A stretch of 30,584 nucleotides of DNA from Acidobacteriaceae bacterium (GTDB taxonomy: Bacteria; Acidobacteriota; Terriglobia; Terriglobales; Acidobacteriaceae), in the NCBI GenBank assembly GCA_003133425.1, contig PKXI01000311.1:1-30584 (forward strand). The letters run 5' to 3'. The position numbers were made by a program, and so were the translations under genes. Shown piece by piece: positions 1-7,165 of the stretch. Position 1 is the stretch's first letter. Each line of letters begins with the position of its first letter. The notes beneath the pieces are model-generated. The model was given only the letters and a program-made list of their open reading frames with translations, was not told where the DNA came from and ran no database searches.

Positions 1-1292
1 TGCGGCTTGCTGGTCATGATGCTCTCCACCAACCGCGCCGTGAAGGGGCCAACCTTGCCCGCCCATTCGATGATGCGCGTGGGTGTCCATTCCAGATATT
101 GCTGATGCGACTTCGGCCGATGCTCGGCGTTGGTGCTGGCCACATGCGACTTGCCGCTGCGTACATGACTGGCAACACGTTTGCCCTGATAGAAAATCTC
201 CACCGTTCCTTGCGTGCTTCGCGCCTCGACCTCCTTGCCAACCAGTTGATATGGCGTGCTGTAGTAGTGACCGCCCAACTCGATGTGATAATCCAGGTTC
301 ACCCGCGCCTTCTTCCACTCCGCATACACGAACGGCGCGAGCGGCAACGGCTGCAACGCCGGACGATCAATCGACCGATACAGTTCCGAACGCGAACCGG
401 CAAGCTTGCGAAAGGCCCGCTCATTCAGCTTGTGCACCAACTCCAGGATGGCCTCGTTCAACTCCGCAAGACTAAAGAACTGGCGCTTGCGCAACGCCGC
501 CAGCACCCAACGCTGAACGATTTGAACTCCGACCTCCGCCTTGGCCTTATCGCGTGGACGATACGGCCGCGCGGGCAGGATGCCCACGCCATAATGAATC
601 GCCAGATCGCCATACGTGCGATTCAACTCCGGCTCGTAATAGCAGGGCTGCTTCACTCCGGACTTCAAGTTGTCCGGGATGACAAGCTGGCTCGTCCCCC
701 CGAAGAACTCAAAAGCCCGGACATGAGCATGAATCCAGTCCCACAGGTTCTGTGTCCAGGTAGCCTCAACATAGGTGTAGTTGCTGGCCCCCAGAACCGC
801 GACGAAAACCTGCGCCTGGCGAACTTCGCCGGTCTTGGGGTCCGTCACCGGCACCGTCTGACCGGCGTAATCCACGAACGTCTTTTCTCCGGCGCGGTGC
901 TCGTGCCGCAGCACCACGTCAAGTTGGCGCTGCCATTCGCGGTAAAGCTCGCAGTACCAGCTGTAGGCGTAGCCCAGCGGATTCGCCTGCTTGTACTCTT
1001 CCCACAGAAGTTGAAGGGTTACGTTCTTGCGGCTCTTCAGTTCCCGGTGAATCGCCGCGCAGTCCGGCAGACAACGTTGCTCCGGCGACGCGGCCGGAGG
1101 CGGTGGAAACAAGCGCCGCTCCAGCGCCACGTCATCCAGATCGGCCGGTAAAGGCCAACTCAGACCCGCGGCTTTCAGTCGCTCCAGATAGCGCTGTACT
1201 GTGCTCTTGGCCACCTTGCAGATCCTGGCGATCTGCCGCGGGGCGAGGTGGGATTCAAAGTGGAGGCGTAGGACTTGTCGCGTGTGTCGCAT
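1..1292 (-). CDS. istA: IS21-family transposase IstA (partial, runs off left edge)
   Basis: This frame is open from an ATG at 1292 down to base 1, so at least 430 codons are present and the C-terminus lies outside the window. It is the DDE transposase of an IS21-type element. The N-terminus is a helix-turn-helix of the form RQIARICKVAKSTVQRYL (about residues 19-36). The catalytic triad is visible as D141 (FVDYAGQT), D207 (VIPDNLK) and E253 (KAKAEVGVQ), with the spacing and surrounding words typical of the family. A C-terminal beta domain with HYYSTPYQLVGKEVEAR follows. The partner ATPase gene istB would lie to the left, off the window. The long plus-strand frame over the same bases is its antisense shadow. 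Confidence 0.95.
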   Translation of the reverse strand, partial: MRHTRQVLRLHFESHLAPRQIARICKVAKSTVQRYLERLKAAGLSWPLPADLDDVALERRLFPPPPAASPEQRCLPDCAAIHRELKSRKNVTLQLLWEEYKQANPLGYAYSWYCELYREWQRQLDVVLRHEHRAGEKTFVDYAGQTVPVTDPKTGEVRQAQVFVAVLGASNYTYVEATWTQNLWDWIHAHVRAFEFFGGTSQLVIPDNLKSGVKQPCYYEPELNRTYGDLAIHYGVGILPARPYRPRDKAKAEVGVQIVQRWVLAALRKRQFFSLAELNEAILELVHKLNERAFRKLAGSRSELYRSIDRPALQPLPLAPFVYAEWKKARVNLDYHIELGGHYYSTPYQLVGKEVEARSTQGTVEIFYQGKRVASHVRSGKSHVASTNAEHRPKSHQQYLEWTPTRIIEWAGKVGPFTARLVESIMTSKP

Positions 1293-1401
1293 GGGTAATC
1301 TCTTTTCTGGCAACATGTTCTCCTTTGATTTCAGGAAAACATCTGCCTGGGATTACCAACGACGCCTGCTCAGACCCTGGCCCACTTCACCGTTACGTTC
1401 C

Positions 1402-1492
1402 ATGTGGGCCGCGATTACGGTGCTTCTGGGCCATCGTTCCATTCGATGTGGGCCGCGATAACGCCATGTGGGCCACGATTACGGTGAAAACA
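1402..1492 (-). repeat. IS21 left terminus with multiple end repeats
   Basis: Upstream of istA the motif ATGTGGGCC occurs at 1402, 1446 and 1466, with a degraded copy (TTCTGGGCC) at 1424. The spacing is 20-22 bp, and the good copies are followed by GCGATTACGG or close variants. Read on the minus strand, the outermost sequence is TGTTTTCACCGTAATCG, which begins with the TG expected of an IS21 tip, so the tip is placed at 1492. Serial repeats just inside the terminus are a known feature of IS21 ends, where they serve as transposase binding sites. The tip position is an inference because the other end is not in the window. Confidence 0.65.
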
Positions 1493-1497
1493 GAAAA

Positions 1498-1580
1498 TGG
1501 GGCCCACATCAGAACGGAATCCCGGCCCACATCACACCGGAATCAGTGGCCCACATCCAATGGAATCACCGGCCCACATC
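1498..1580 (+). repeat. Second, oppositely oriented array of the same IS21-type end repeat
   Basis: The motif GGCCCACAT (reverse complement of the repeat in the istA-side terminus) occurs four times, at 1501, 1524, 1548 and 1571, with a 23-24 bp period. Most copies are followed by a CGGAAT-like block. The array points away from the neighbouring IS21 end, so it looks like the terminus of another element body that once extended to the right. No istA or istB coding sequence follows it. It is probably a remnant of a tandem or nested IS21 copy. A short open frame crosses the array and ends at 1698, but no family is recognisable in it. Confidence 0.5.
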
Positions 1581-1767
1581 GACCGGAATACGCAGGAACC
1601 TCAAGAAGCGAGATTGGCCTGAACCGTCTTGGGAGGCTAAATACGACCCGCATTTCGAGCCGCAATTTGATCCGAAGAAATTGATCAAATTCGGATAAGT
1701 CGGAGTCCGGTTAGGGGCCGCTTGATTCCTCGGGTCAATTGGCTGGCTGATTAAAGAAGTCTCTACT

Positions 1768-2502
1768 ATGTCCGAATCTCGACCTGTGATCAAGGCTTCG
1801 TTTGATGGCGCGTGTCAACCGTTTAATCCTGGTGGCCACATGGGCCTCGGCTGGGTAATTGGCAAGAAGGATTATCACGAGTTCGTGGCGGCGAAATCAG
1901 GTAGCTCGAACAATGTCGCCGAATACATGGCGCTGATCCGTTTGCTCGAGACAGTCGCGGCGTATCCAAAGCCCGGTGACTTGAGGATCTCGGGCGACTC
2001 GAAACTGGTAGTTTGCCAGATTCTCGGCGATTGTCGCGTGAATGCAAAGCACATCATCCGGCTGCACGCCAAGGCGGCCGGGCTGATTGCAAAACTCACC
2101 GCAAGCGGTTGGACGGTCTCGTTGAACTGGGTGGATCGCAGCGAAAATACCCGTGCCGACGCGGCGAGTTCCGCAGCCCTCGTTGAGAATGGTGTCGGAA
2201 TCGCCCAGTACCACCCCTCTCCAGGCTACAAGCCACGCTTTCGCGAGATGGCTGACGCGCTTGAGATTTCTTCGATTAGATTCGGCAAAGTGGTCGATGC
2301 GCTTGGCTTGAGAGATTCCGAAAAAATGCCCACTGCAAAGGCGCTCAGCGACGGATATGCGCAAAAGCGGTTTGATGGGTTTGGGGTTGTCGTTGACTGG
2401 CAGGAGGAAAAGACCCGTGCTGCCGTGGCTGCCTTTCTCGCCAAAAAGTGCAACGCTGCGACGATCACCCTAAAGCGTACAGAACCCAAATCTGGGCAAT
2501 AA
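1768..2502 (+). CDS. RNase HI-domain protein, 3' end interrupted by IS1595-type element
   Basis: The N-terminal ~140 residues form an RNase H type 1 domain, which hydrolyses the RNA strand of RNA-DNA hybrids. The acidic residues are in place: D in the opening SFDGACQPFNPGG, E in NNVAEYMAL, D in ISGDSKLV and a final D in NTRADAAS. The glycine-rich first strand is typical of stand-alone RNase HI-like proteins. The C-terminal ~100 residues match nothing I recognise. The last codons and the TAA at 2500-2502 come from the left inverted repeat of a transposon inserted after codon 242. The original protein continued at 5783 and would have been 377 residues. The RNase H domain itself is complete, so the truncated product may keep activity. 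Confidence 0.85.
   Translation: MSESRPVIKASFDGACQPFNPGGHMGLGWVIGKKDYHEFVAAKSGSSNNVAEYMALIRLLETVAAYPKPGDLRISGDSKLVVCQILGDCRVNAKHIIRLHAKAAGLIAKLTASGWTVSLNWVDRSENTRADAASSAALVENGVGIAQYHPSPGYKPRFREMADALEISSIRFGKVVDALGLRDSEKMPTAKALSDGYAQKRFDGFGVVVDWQEEKTRAAVAAFLAKKCNAATITLKRTEPKSGQ
2487..2494. repeat. Left 8-bp target-site duplication CAAATCTG
   Basis: CAAATCTG lies immediately outside the left inverted repeat and is found again, exactly, immediately outside the right inverted repeat at 5776-5783. Eight base pairs is the duplication length known for the IS1595 family. Confidence 0.9.
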
Positions 2503-2521
2503 TTACCTTGACAAATCACAT
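2495..2521 (+). repeat. Left terminal inverted repeat of the IS1595-type element
   Basis: The 27-bp arm starts GGCAATAATTACCTTGACA and ends AAATCACAT. It pairs with 5749-5775 with three mismatches. It also contains the -35 hexamer of the transposase promoter and supplies the stop codon that ends the interrupted RNase HI-domain frame. Confidence 0.93.
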
Positions 2522-2536
2522 GGTTTTCGATAGACT
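2508..2536 (+). promoter_or_regulatory. Transposase promoter straddling the left inverted repeat
   Basis: A consensus -35 TTGACA (2508-2513) is followed after exactly 17 bp by TAGACT (2531-2536, 4 of 6 to TATAAT). The transposase ATG at 2543 is only six bases past the -10, so transcription would start at or very near the start codon, and no ribosome binding site fits in between. A leaderless mRNA is the simplest reading. The right inverted repeat keeps a TTGGCA at the equivalent place but has no -10 facing inward. Confidence 0.7.
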
Positions 2537-2542
2537 TTAACT

Positions 2543-3499
2543 ATGGAACCGACCACTCTTCAAGAAGCGATTGTATTCTTTTCCGATCCAACGAACTGCC
2601 GCGAATGGATCGTTTCGCGCCGTTGGTCGGATGGTGTTGAATGCCCGCGCTGTGGCAGTAAGAAGGTCACTTTCCTTGAGAAGTACAACCGCTGGCAATG
2701 TTCCGCACGTCACGCAAGCCGCCAGTTCACTGTAAAGACTGGAACGATCTTCGAGGATAGTCCCTTGGGCCTCGACAAGTGGCTTGCCGCGATGTGGCAG
2801 GTTGTCAATGACCGGAATGGCATCAGTTCATGGGAAGTTTCCCGCGCAATCGGCGTGAGTCAAAAAACAGCATGGTTTATGGATCACCGCATCCGCCATG
2901 CGCTTACAATGGGGAGCATCGACAAACTGTCGGGGGAAGTCGAGGCCGATGAGACATTCATCGGAGGCAAAGCCCGAAACATGCACATCAGCAAACGGCA
3001 ACGGCGCATCACCGGCACGGGCGGCAAAGATAAGACCGCTGTGATGGGATTGCTTCAACGGGGCGGTAAGGTCCGCACAACGGTGATCCCGAATCGGAAG
3101 AAGAAAAGCCTCCAGGATGAGGTAAAAAAGCACGTCGAGGCCGGTTCGGCGCTGTACACGGATGCCCTGCTCTCGTATGATGGCCTCGCGAGCGAATACG
3201 CTCACCAAGTGGTCGATCATGCAGTCAAGTACGTTGATGGCCGTGTCCACACGAATGGCCTGGAGAACTACTGGAGTCTTGTGAAGCGATGCATCAGTGG
3301 AACATATGTGAGCGTAGAACCGTTCCATCTCTTCCGATACTTAGACGAGCAGGGATTCCGCTTTAACCATCGCAAGGATGCCGACGGGAAGTCCCTTTCG
3401 GACTTTGCACGTTTTGATGCTGCCGTCCGTCAGATTGTAGGGAAACGGCTTACGTTCGACCAGTTGACAGGCAAGGCGGTAAGCGCCTATTCCCTGTAG
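2543..3499 (+). CDS. IS1595-family transposase
   Basis: This 318-residue protein should cut and join the ends of the surrounding element. The N-terminus has the zinc-ribbon type seen in ISXO2-like transposases: C34-x2-C37, then C53 with H57 where a fourth cysteine is often found. The catalytic region shows EADETFIGGK (D136), ALYTDALLSY (D207) and VHTNGLENYWSLVKR (N238/E241), followed by GTYVSVEPFHLFRYLDE, the usual end of the family. It is the first gene inside the left repeat and appears to be read from a promoter whose -35 lies in that repeat. No frameshift or internal stop is seen, so it could be active. Confidence 0.95.
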   Translation: MEPTTLQEAIVFFSDPTNCREWIVSRRWSDGVECPRCGSKKVTFLEKYNRWQCSARHASRQFTVKTGTIFEDSPLGLDKWLAAMWQVVNDRNGISSWEVSRAIGVSQKTAWFMDHRIRHALTMGSIDKLSGEVEADETFIGGKARNMHISKRQRRITGTGGKDKTAVMGLLQRGGKVRTTVIPNRKKKSLQDEVKKHVEAGSALYTDALLSYDGLASEYAHQVVDHAVKYVDGRVHTNGLENYWSLVKRCISGTYVSVEPFHLFRYLDEQGFRFNHRKDADGKSLSDFARFDAAVRQIVGKRLTFDQLTGKAVSAYSL

Positions 3500-3548
3500 A
3501 TGCGCCCACCGTGCGAAATCGGCAGGGGCGCGGAAAGAGAGGTAAGGT

Positions 3549-3758
3549 TTGAATTCGACAGACACCGAGCACGCAATCCCGAATGGCCAGATGAGTTTCA
3601 TGGATTTTGTGCTGAAACTGGTGCGACTCAATCCAGACTACACAGAGTCCAGCGATTCAAATGATTCCAACACGTCCGCACAGCGTGGCCGGAAACGTAG
3701 GCGGCAACGTCCGGTGAAATCTTCGGTGAATCATGAAAAGATTTCTGTTCCTCGATAA
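3549..3758 (+). CDS. Small basic ORF between transposase and ATPase
   Basis: This 69-codon frame starts with TTG, preceded by AGAGAGGTAAGG, a plausible ribosome binding site. An internal ATG at 3591 is an alternative start. It holds a short hydrophobic helix-like segment (FMDFVLKLVRLNP), then a serine/asparagine-rich stretch and a strongly basic tail (RGRKRRRQRP). It overlaps the start of the ATPase gene by 26 bp in another frame. I do not recognise the family. Its layout (short amphipathic segment plus basic tail) is like that of the other small ORF at the far end of the passenger block, so the two may be related. It may instead be untranslated leader of the ATPase gene. Confidence 0.4.
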   Translation: MNSTDTEHAIPNGQMSFMDFVLKLVRLNPDYTESSDSNDSNTSAQRGRKRRRQRPVKSSVNHEKISVPR

Positions 3759-5046
3759 TTACCGAGGATTTAGCAATCAAATCGTTCCCCTCTTGGATGT
3801 TAACTTCATGGTCGGGGAAAACAGCACGGGTAAGACATCTCTTCTAAAGATGATGAAGATGATGTCTACCCCGGAGCTGTTATTGGGCGCGTCCGCTTTT
3901 GGGAGGCCCGCAGAAGTTATGTTTGGGCACTTCAATGAAATGGCAAGTATCCACTCTGAGGATAGAAGCTATTTCCGTCTTGGCTCAATTGACGAGTTCC
4001 CAGACAGCCCACGCCCAAAAAACATGCCGTGGGCACGGGCTCTGCTGATTACGTATAAGGAAAAAGACGGGATGCCCAAAGTATCCCAAGTTACATTTGC
4101 TCAGTCTCAAGTCGAAGTAAGCTTGCGATTTGAAGACGACAAGGTATTGGTCAAGATTTCCGAACAAGATCAAGCCGCCACTATTGAAAGTTTGCGCCTT
4201 TCATTCGATCGATGGATTGTCGAGCATTCTACTAATTCGAGTGGATGGCAGGACCTGCAAATGCCGAAGGGATTCCCAAGCGGGCCGATACCGATCTATA
4301 TGGCTCTACATTATGCTTCGGCCACGAGCGCTAAAATGGGACCGATGTTTTTCGGTGAAGATAGCCAGTTCGTTTCCATTGCGCCAATCAGAACTCAGCC
4401 TCGCAGGACTTATGACGAACCAAATACACCGTTTTCCTCTGAGGGAGACCACACGCCCTATGTAATCCGGCGTTTAAGTACTAGTCCAGATTCGGATAGG
4501 TTTTCCGCTTTCATGAAGCAAGTCGGGAAGTCCAGCGGCCTATTTGAAACGGTTGATATTCGCCGCCACGGTAGTTCCAGCGACGCTCCATTTGAAGTAG
4601 ACGCCTTTCTTGATGGCAAGGCAGTGAACCTGAGTTGGATGGGGTACGGCGTATCTCAGTCCTTGCCAATTCTCGTAGAGCTATTCGACAGAAAAGGGGA
4701 CTGCACGTTTGCCATCCAACAACCTGAAGTCCATCTTCATCCTCGTGCGCAGGCCGCCCTTGGTGATCTCTTCTTCGAAGTAGCAGCACGAGGGCAGAAA
4801 AGACTCATCATCGAAACACATAGCGATTTTATGATTGATCGCTTTCGGCGTAATTATCGCCAGAACGCAAAGAAGAAAAAAGGCACACAGTTGCCGCAGA
4901 GCCAAGTCCTCTTCTTTGAGCGGAAGGACAGTCGCAATACCGTGACACCCTTGGAGATAAGCCGCGAAGGTAATTTGCCTCCCGATCAGCCAAGGGGGTA
5001 CCGCGAGTTTTTTGTAAAGGAAGAGACAAGCCTTTTGGAGTTATGA
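3733..5046 (+). CDS. OLD/AAA_15-type ATPase, transposon passenger
   Basis: This is a 437-residue ABC-like ATPase of the AAA_15/AAA_21 kind. Walker A is GENSTGKT (residues 28-35). A signature-like WMGYGVSQSLPI comes near residue 300, Walker B is FAIQQPEVHLHP (about 327-338), and an H-loop IIETHSDF follows at about 359-366. Unlike full OLD nucleases it stops about 70 residues after the H-loop and has no TOPRIM domain. The nuclease role is probably supplied by the next gene, a PIN-like protein whose ATG overlaps this stop by four bases. ATPase plus small nuclease pairs of this build occur in anti-phage and toxin-like modules; that role here is inferred. It travels inside an IS1595-type transposon. 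Confidence 0.85.
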   Translation: MKRFLFLDNYRGFSNQIVPLLDVNFMVGENSTGKTSLLKMMKMMSTPELLLGASAFGRPAEVMFGHFNEMASIHSEDRSYFRLGSIDEFPDSPRPKNMPWARALLITYKEKDGMPKVSQVTFAQSQVEVSLRFEDDKVLVKISEQDQAATIESLRLSFDRWIVEHSTNSSGWQDLQMPKGFPSGPIPIYMALHYASATSAKMGPMFFGEDSQFVSIAPIRTQPRRTYDEPNTPFSSEGDHTPYVIRRLSTSPDSDRFSAFMKQVGKSSGLFETVDIRRHGSSSDAPFEVDAFLDGKAVNLSWMGYGVSQSLPILVELFDRKGDCTFAIQQPEVHLHPRAQAALGDLFFEVAARGQKRLIIETHSDFMIDRFRRNYRQNAKKKKGTQLPQSQVLFFERKDSRNTVTPLEISREGNLPPDQPRGYREFFVKEETSLLEL

Positions 5047-5534
5047 CTGTGTGCGTGATCGTAGATACGAATTGCTTTGGTAGCGTTCTAAACACGTCCT
5101 CAAAGGACCATAAGAGATTTGCGCCGGTCTACGACTGGCTTATGTACGGCAAGGGCGGCAGACTTATATATGGAGGAGCGAAATACAAGAAAGAGATAGA
5201 CCTGCAAGCCGAGCACTACAAAAAACTGATCCAGGAAATTGAGCGAATGGGTCGTCTTGTTCCATTGAACGATGCTGCGGTTGACAAGCTAGCTGCGACT
5301 GTAAAGGCGAAAGTGAACGACAAGGACTTCGACGATGAGCACCTTGTGGCCATCGTGGGGATTTCAAAGTGCTGCGTGGTTGTCAGTTTAGATAAGCGCG
5401 CGGACCGGTTTTTGAAGCGTCGCGATCTTTATCCAGATGGCGTGAAGCCACCTAAGATCTATCGAAATACGCGAAGTAAGAAATTGTGCGGTTGCGAAAG
5501 GAATATCGCGGCAATTTGTCGGTCGGGAGGGTAA
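5043..5534 (+). CDS. PIN-like nuclease, partner of the ATPase
   Basis: This 163-residue protein starts in an ATGA overlap with the ATPase gene, so the two are translationally coupled. It has the acidic signature of a PIN-domain ribonuclease: D8 in VIVDTN, E50 in KYKKEIDL, D96/D97 in DFDDEHLVAIV and D116 in VVVSLDKRADRF. A short basic C-terminal tail follows. PIN proteins usually cut RNA and are often toxins kept in check by a partner. Here no classical small antitoxin lies upstream, and the partner is an ATPase, which suggests a triggered effector rather than a VapBC pair. Function is inferred from motifs and context. Confidence 0.75.
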   Translation: MTVCVIVDTNCFGSVLNTSSKDHKRFAPVYDWLMYGKGGRLIYGGAKYKKEIDLQAEHYKKLIQEIERMGRLVPLNDAAVDKLAATVKAKVNDKDFDDEHLVAIVGISKCCVVVSLDKRADRFLKRRDLYPDGVKPPKIYRNTRSKKLCGCERNIAAICRSGG

Positions 5535-5537
5535 TAG

Positions 5538-5699
5538 GTGAAGGCAAAAATTCCAATTCCAGAGCCGCAAGGCAATACACCTATGGAGCGGCTTGACTGG
5601 GCGTTCCGCAGGATACTCAAGGTTCCGAAAACGGCTCTTCTAAAAGAAGAGACACGGATCAGGCGCAAACGACGCGCAAAGGCTGCAAAGCCTGCCTGA
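5538..5699 (+). CDS. Small basic ORF at the end of the passenger block (53 aa)
   Basis: A GTG start three bases after the PIN-like stop is preceded by GGGAGGG at a good distance, so coupled translation is likely. The product contains PMERLDWAFRRILKVPKTAL, which looks like one amphipathic helix, and then a lysine/arginine-rich tail (RIRRKRRAKAAKPA). Short proteins of this pattern are seen in many bacterial accessory loci, but I cannot name a function. A perfect 7-bp inverted repeat (CTCTTCT/AGAAGAG, 5635-5651) lies inside it. It could be a small partner or antitoxin of the PIN-like protein; that is conjecture from position alone. Confidence 0.5.
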   Translation: MKAKIPIPEPQGNTPMERLDWAFRRILKVPKTALLKEETRIRRKRRAKAAKPA

Positions 5700-5748
5700 G
5701 TTGTATCCCGCGACATCCCGCTACTTCCCTCACACCCCACCATTCCCG

Positions 5749-5775
5749 ATGTGATTTGCCAACGTATTTATTGCC
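5749..5775 (-). repeat. Right terminal inverted repeat of the IS1595-type element
   Basis: Read on the minus strand it begins GGCAATAAATACGTTGGCA and ends AAATCACAT, matching the left arm at 24 of 27 positions. The exact duplication CAAATCTG follows directly outside it. Confidence 0.93.
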
Positions 5776-6190
5776 CAAATCTGAGCCGGTCGTCGCCCAG
5801 CACCTCTGCGGCCACGAGACAACCGTTGGGCGTCGGCCTTCCAAGAAGGTCCTCGCAGTGGTGGCTCAATCGCTCTGCAAGGATTGTGGTGCCGGCGACA
5901 AGGTCCGGTTCGCTGCGGAGCGTGCTCAGGTACTGGCTCTCTGTGCAACGGGAGACACGCTGGCCGATGCCGTTGAAACCGTGGTCGCGGACCGGAGACT
6001 CCGCCCCGGCGTGTTCCTCGCATGCTGGGGCAAGTGGTCTCACGACCAACGAGAGAGCGAGTTGAACCGCTTCCGAGGAACGTGCGAAAAGCCTTCGCTG
6101 CATCCGGATTTTCTGGCCTTTTGTGCGACGCTTGATCAACTAAGGCAAAAGGAGCTGGAGCGGCAGATCAGGGCCGCGCTGCACGCCTGA
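5756..6190 (+). pseudogene. Severed 3' part of the RNase HI-domain gene
   Basis: From 5783 onward this frame is the continuation of the gene that begins at 1768. Joining base 2494 to 5784 gives a GAG codon and keeps the frame through to the TGA at 6190, adding 135 residues and making 377 in total. The ATG at 5756 lies inside the transposon's right inverted repeat, so any product now made would be an artificial 144-residue fusion. The segment contains HLCGH and SLCKDCGAG, possibly a small metal site, and a charged helical tail ending LRQKELERQIRAAL. I do not recognise a domain. It has no ribosome binding site of its own that I can identify. Confidence 0.75.
5776..5783. repeat. Right 8-bp target-site duplication CAAATCTG
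   Basis: This is an exact copy of the octamer at 2487-2494, directly abutting the right inverted repeat. Confidence 0.9.
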
Positions 6191-6670
6191 GACGTTTCTG
6201 AATCTGTGCATCTGCATTGAGCCGGCATTTCGTGCGGGTATGTGCCTTGGCCGCCGCATGCAGCCACACCGGGCGCACATCGGAATCGGGGGTTCCTGAA
6301 CTTTGGCCCGGCGCAGGGAAATCGGGCAGCTGATGGCCAGACAGCCATCCGCGGACCATTGCAGGATCCATTAACGATGAGGCACTCTGATTTCATTTCG
6401 GCGCACTTCCGACACACCGGGCGCAGCACGACATCAGGAAAACTCGCAATCAGACGGCCTGGAAAGGCTGATGCCGGATCAGCATACCGATAAACATGTC
6501 ACATCGGCGTTTGTCGTTACTCATCTGGCAAATCTCCTGGAAATATAACTCGGCTCGCTTCGCCGGACGGACGGACATCTTGTTTATGCTTCGCGGCGGT
6601 TTCCGGAGAACCCACTCCGCGCCGATCACCTCCGCTGTGCGACAGTCCTTTCTCAAGTTTGGGTTGTGGT
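6191..6670. other. Region without a convincing gene
   Basis: No frame here has start, length and composition worth calling. On the minus strand around 6399-6421 the bases would encode a VCRKCA-like fragment. A 23-bp block there matches 10766-10788 at 20 positions, and CACACCGGGCGCA occurs twice (6265 and 6413). I read the segment as degraded mobile or accessory DNA, without being able to name the source. Confidence 0.4.
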
Positions 6671-7072
6671 CTACCGGGGGTGGCCCCGCTGCAGGCTCCA
6701 CAGTCCGCGCGCCGAGAGGATGAGGGCGAACATCCCAGTCACGCCCAGCACGTGAAGCGTCCAGACAAACAAGAAGGCCGGGCTGGACTTGGCGATCGCA
6801 CCGCGAAAAATGCCTCCCGCTCCCATCACATGGATGACAGGCATGCCCAGCGCAAGGAGCGACCCGACAAGCATGATGATGTGCCCCGACCGCCGTTCGG
6901 CCAGCACCAACGTTCCATATAGCCAGAGGACCAGGATGGGCACCAAAATGAGAGTTGAGCCGCCTGCCTCGGGCGTCCCGACCTTGGCGTGGACAGTATC
7001 GCTCGTCAGGTGAAACGTCACGAACAGGATCGAGAGCAGCGACGCGATGGTCAACATGACGTTGTGCTTCAT
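6671..7072 (-). CDS. Small integral membrane protein, unknown function
   Basis: This is a 133-residue protein with four predicted membrane segments: about residues 5-24, 42-58, 67-85 and 103-121. The ATG at 7072 is preceded by GGGAG at a normal distance. No charged or catalytic motif stands out. It is the last gene of a minus-strand group with the DUF2975 protein, the XRE regulator and another four-helix protein, separated from the latter by 93 bp. The name of the family is not known to me; a role linked to the DUF2975 locus is inferred from co-orientation only. Confidence 0.7.
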   Translation of the reverse strand: MKHNVMLTIASLLSILFVTFHLTSDTVHAKVGTPEAGGSTLILVPILVLWLYGTLVLAERRSGHIIMLVGSLLALGMPVIHVMGAGGIFRGAIAKSSPAFLFVWTLHVLGVTGMFALILSARGLWSLQRGHPR

Positions 7073-7165
7073 TGGATTTTCTCCCTACCAGATCTGTGTG
7101 TCCCTCTCAGTGGGGCATAGGCCGCGCGACGGCAATATGCATGTCTCTCGAAGATGCCCGAACAC

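Larger units (their letters stand above)
2495..5775 (+). mobile_element. IS1595-family transposon with ATPase/PIN passenger genes (3281 bp)
   Basis: The unit is bounded by 27-bp inverted repeats (24 of 27 positions identical, both tips beginning GGCAATAA) and by exact 8-bp direct repeats. It encodes an IS1595-type transposase and, downstream on the same strand, a small ORF, an AAA_15-type ATPase, a PIN-like protein and a second small ORF. Passenger genes are known in several IS1595 subgroups. The insertion sits inside the RNase HI-domain gene and excision in silico restores that reading frame, which fixes both ends without reference to any database. The near-intact repeats and exact duplication argue for a fairly recent insertion. 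Confidence 0.93.

Noticed and set aside
99..1151. Plus-strand open frame of 350 codons
   Set aside because: It is the antisense of the IS21 transposase, whose frame has clear HTH and DDE motifs.
1402..1580. Regular short repeats as a CRISPR array
   Set aside because: The repeat core is only about 9 bp, the period is 20-24 bp, the orientation flips in the middle and no cas gene is present. IS21 end repeats explain it better.
1468..1698. Plus-strand 76-codon ORF across the second repeat array
   Set aside because: Its first half is repeat DNA. The tail (WPEPSWEAKYDP...) could be the end of a disrupted gene, but nothing identifies it.
5043..5534. VapC toxin of a VapBC pair
   Set aside because: The upstream partner is a 437-aa ATPase, not a short DNA-binding antitoxin. 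The PIN domain call stays, the VapBC call does not.
6450..6701. Minus-strand frame of 83 codons before the membrane-protein genes
   Set aside because: It has no ribosome site and no recognisable sequence. A vague likeness to a sensor N-terminus was too weak to use.
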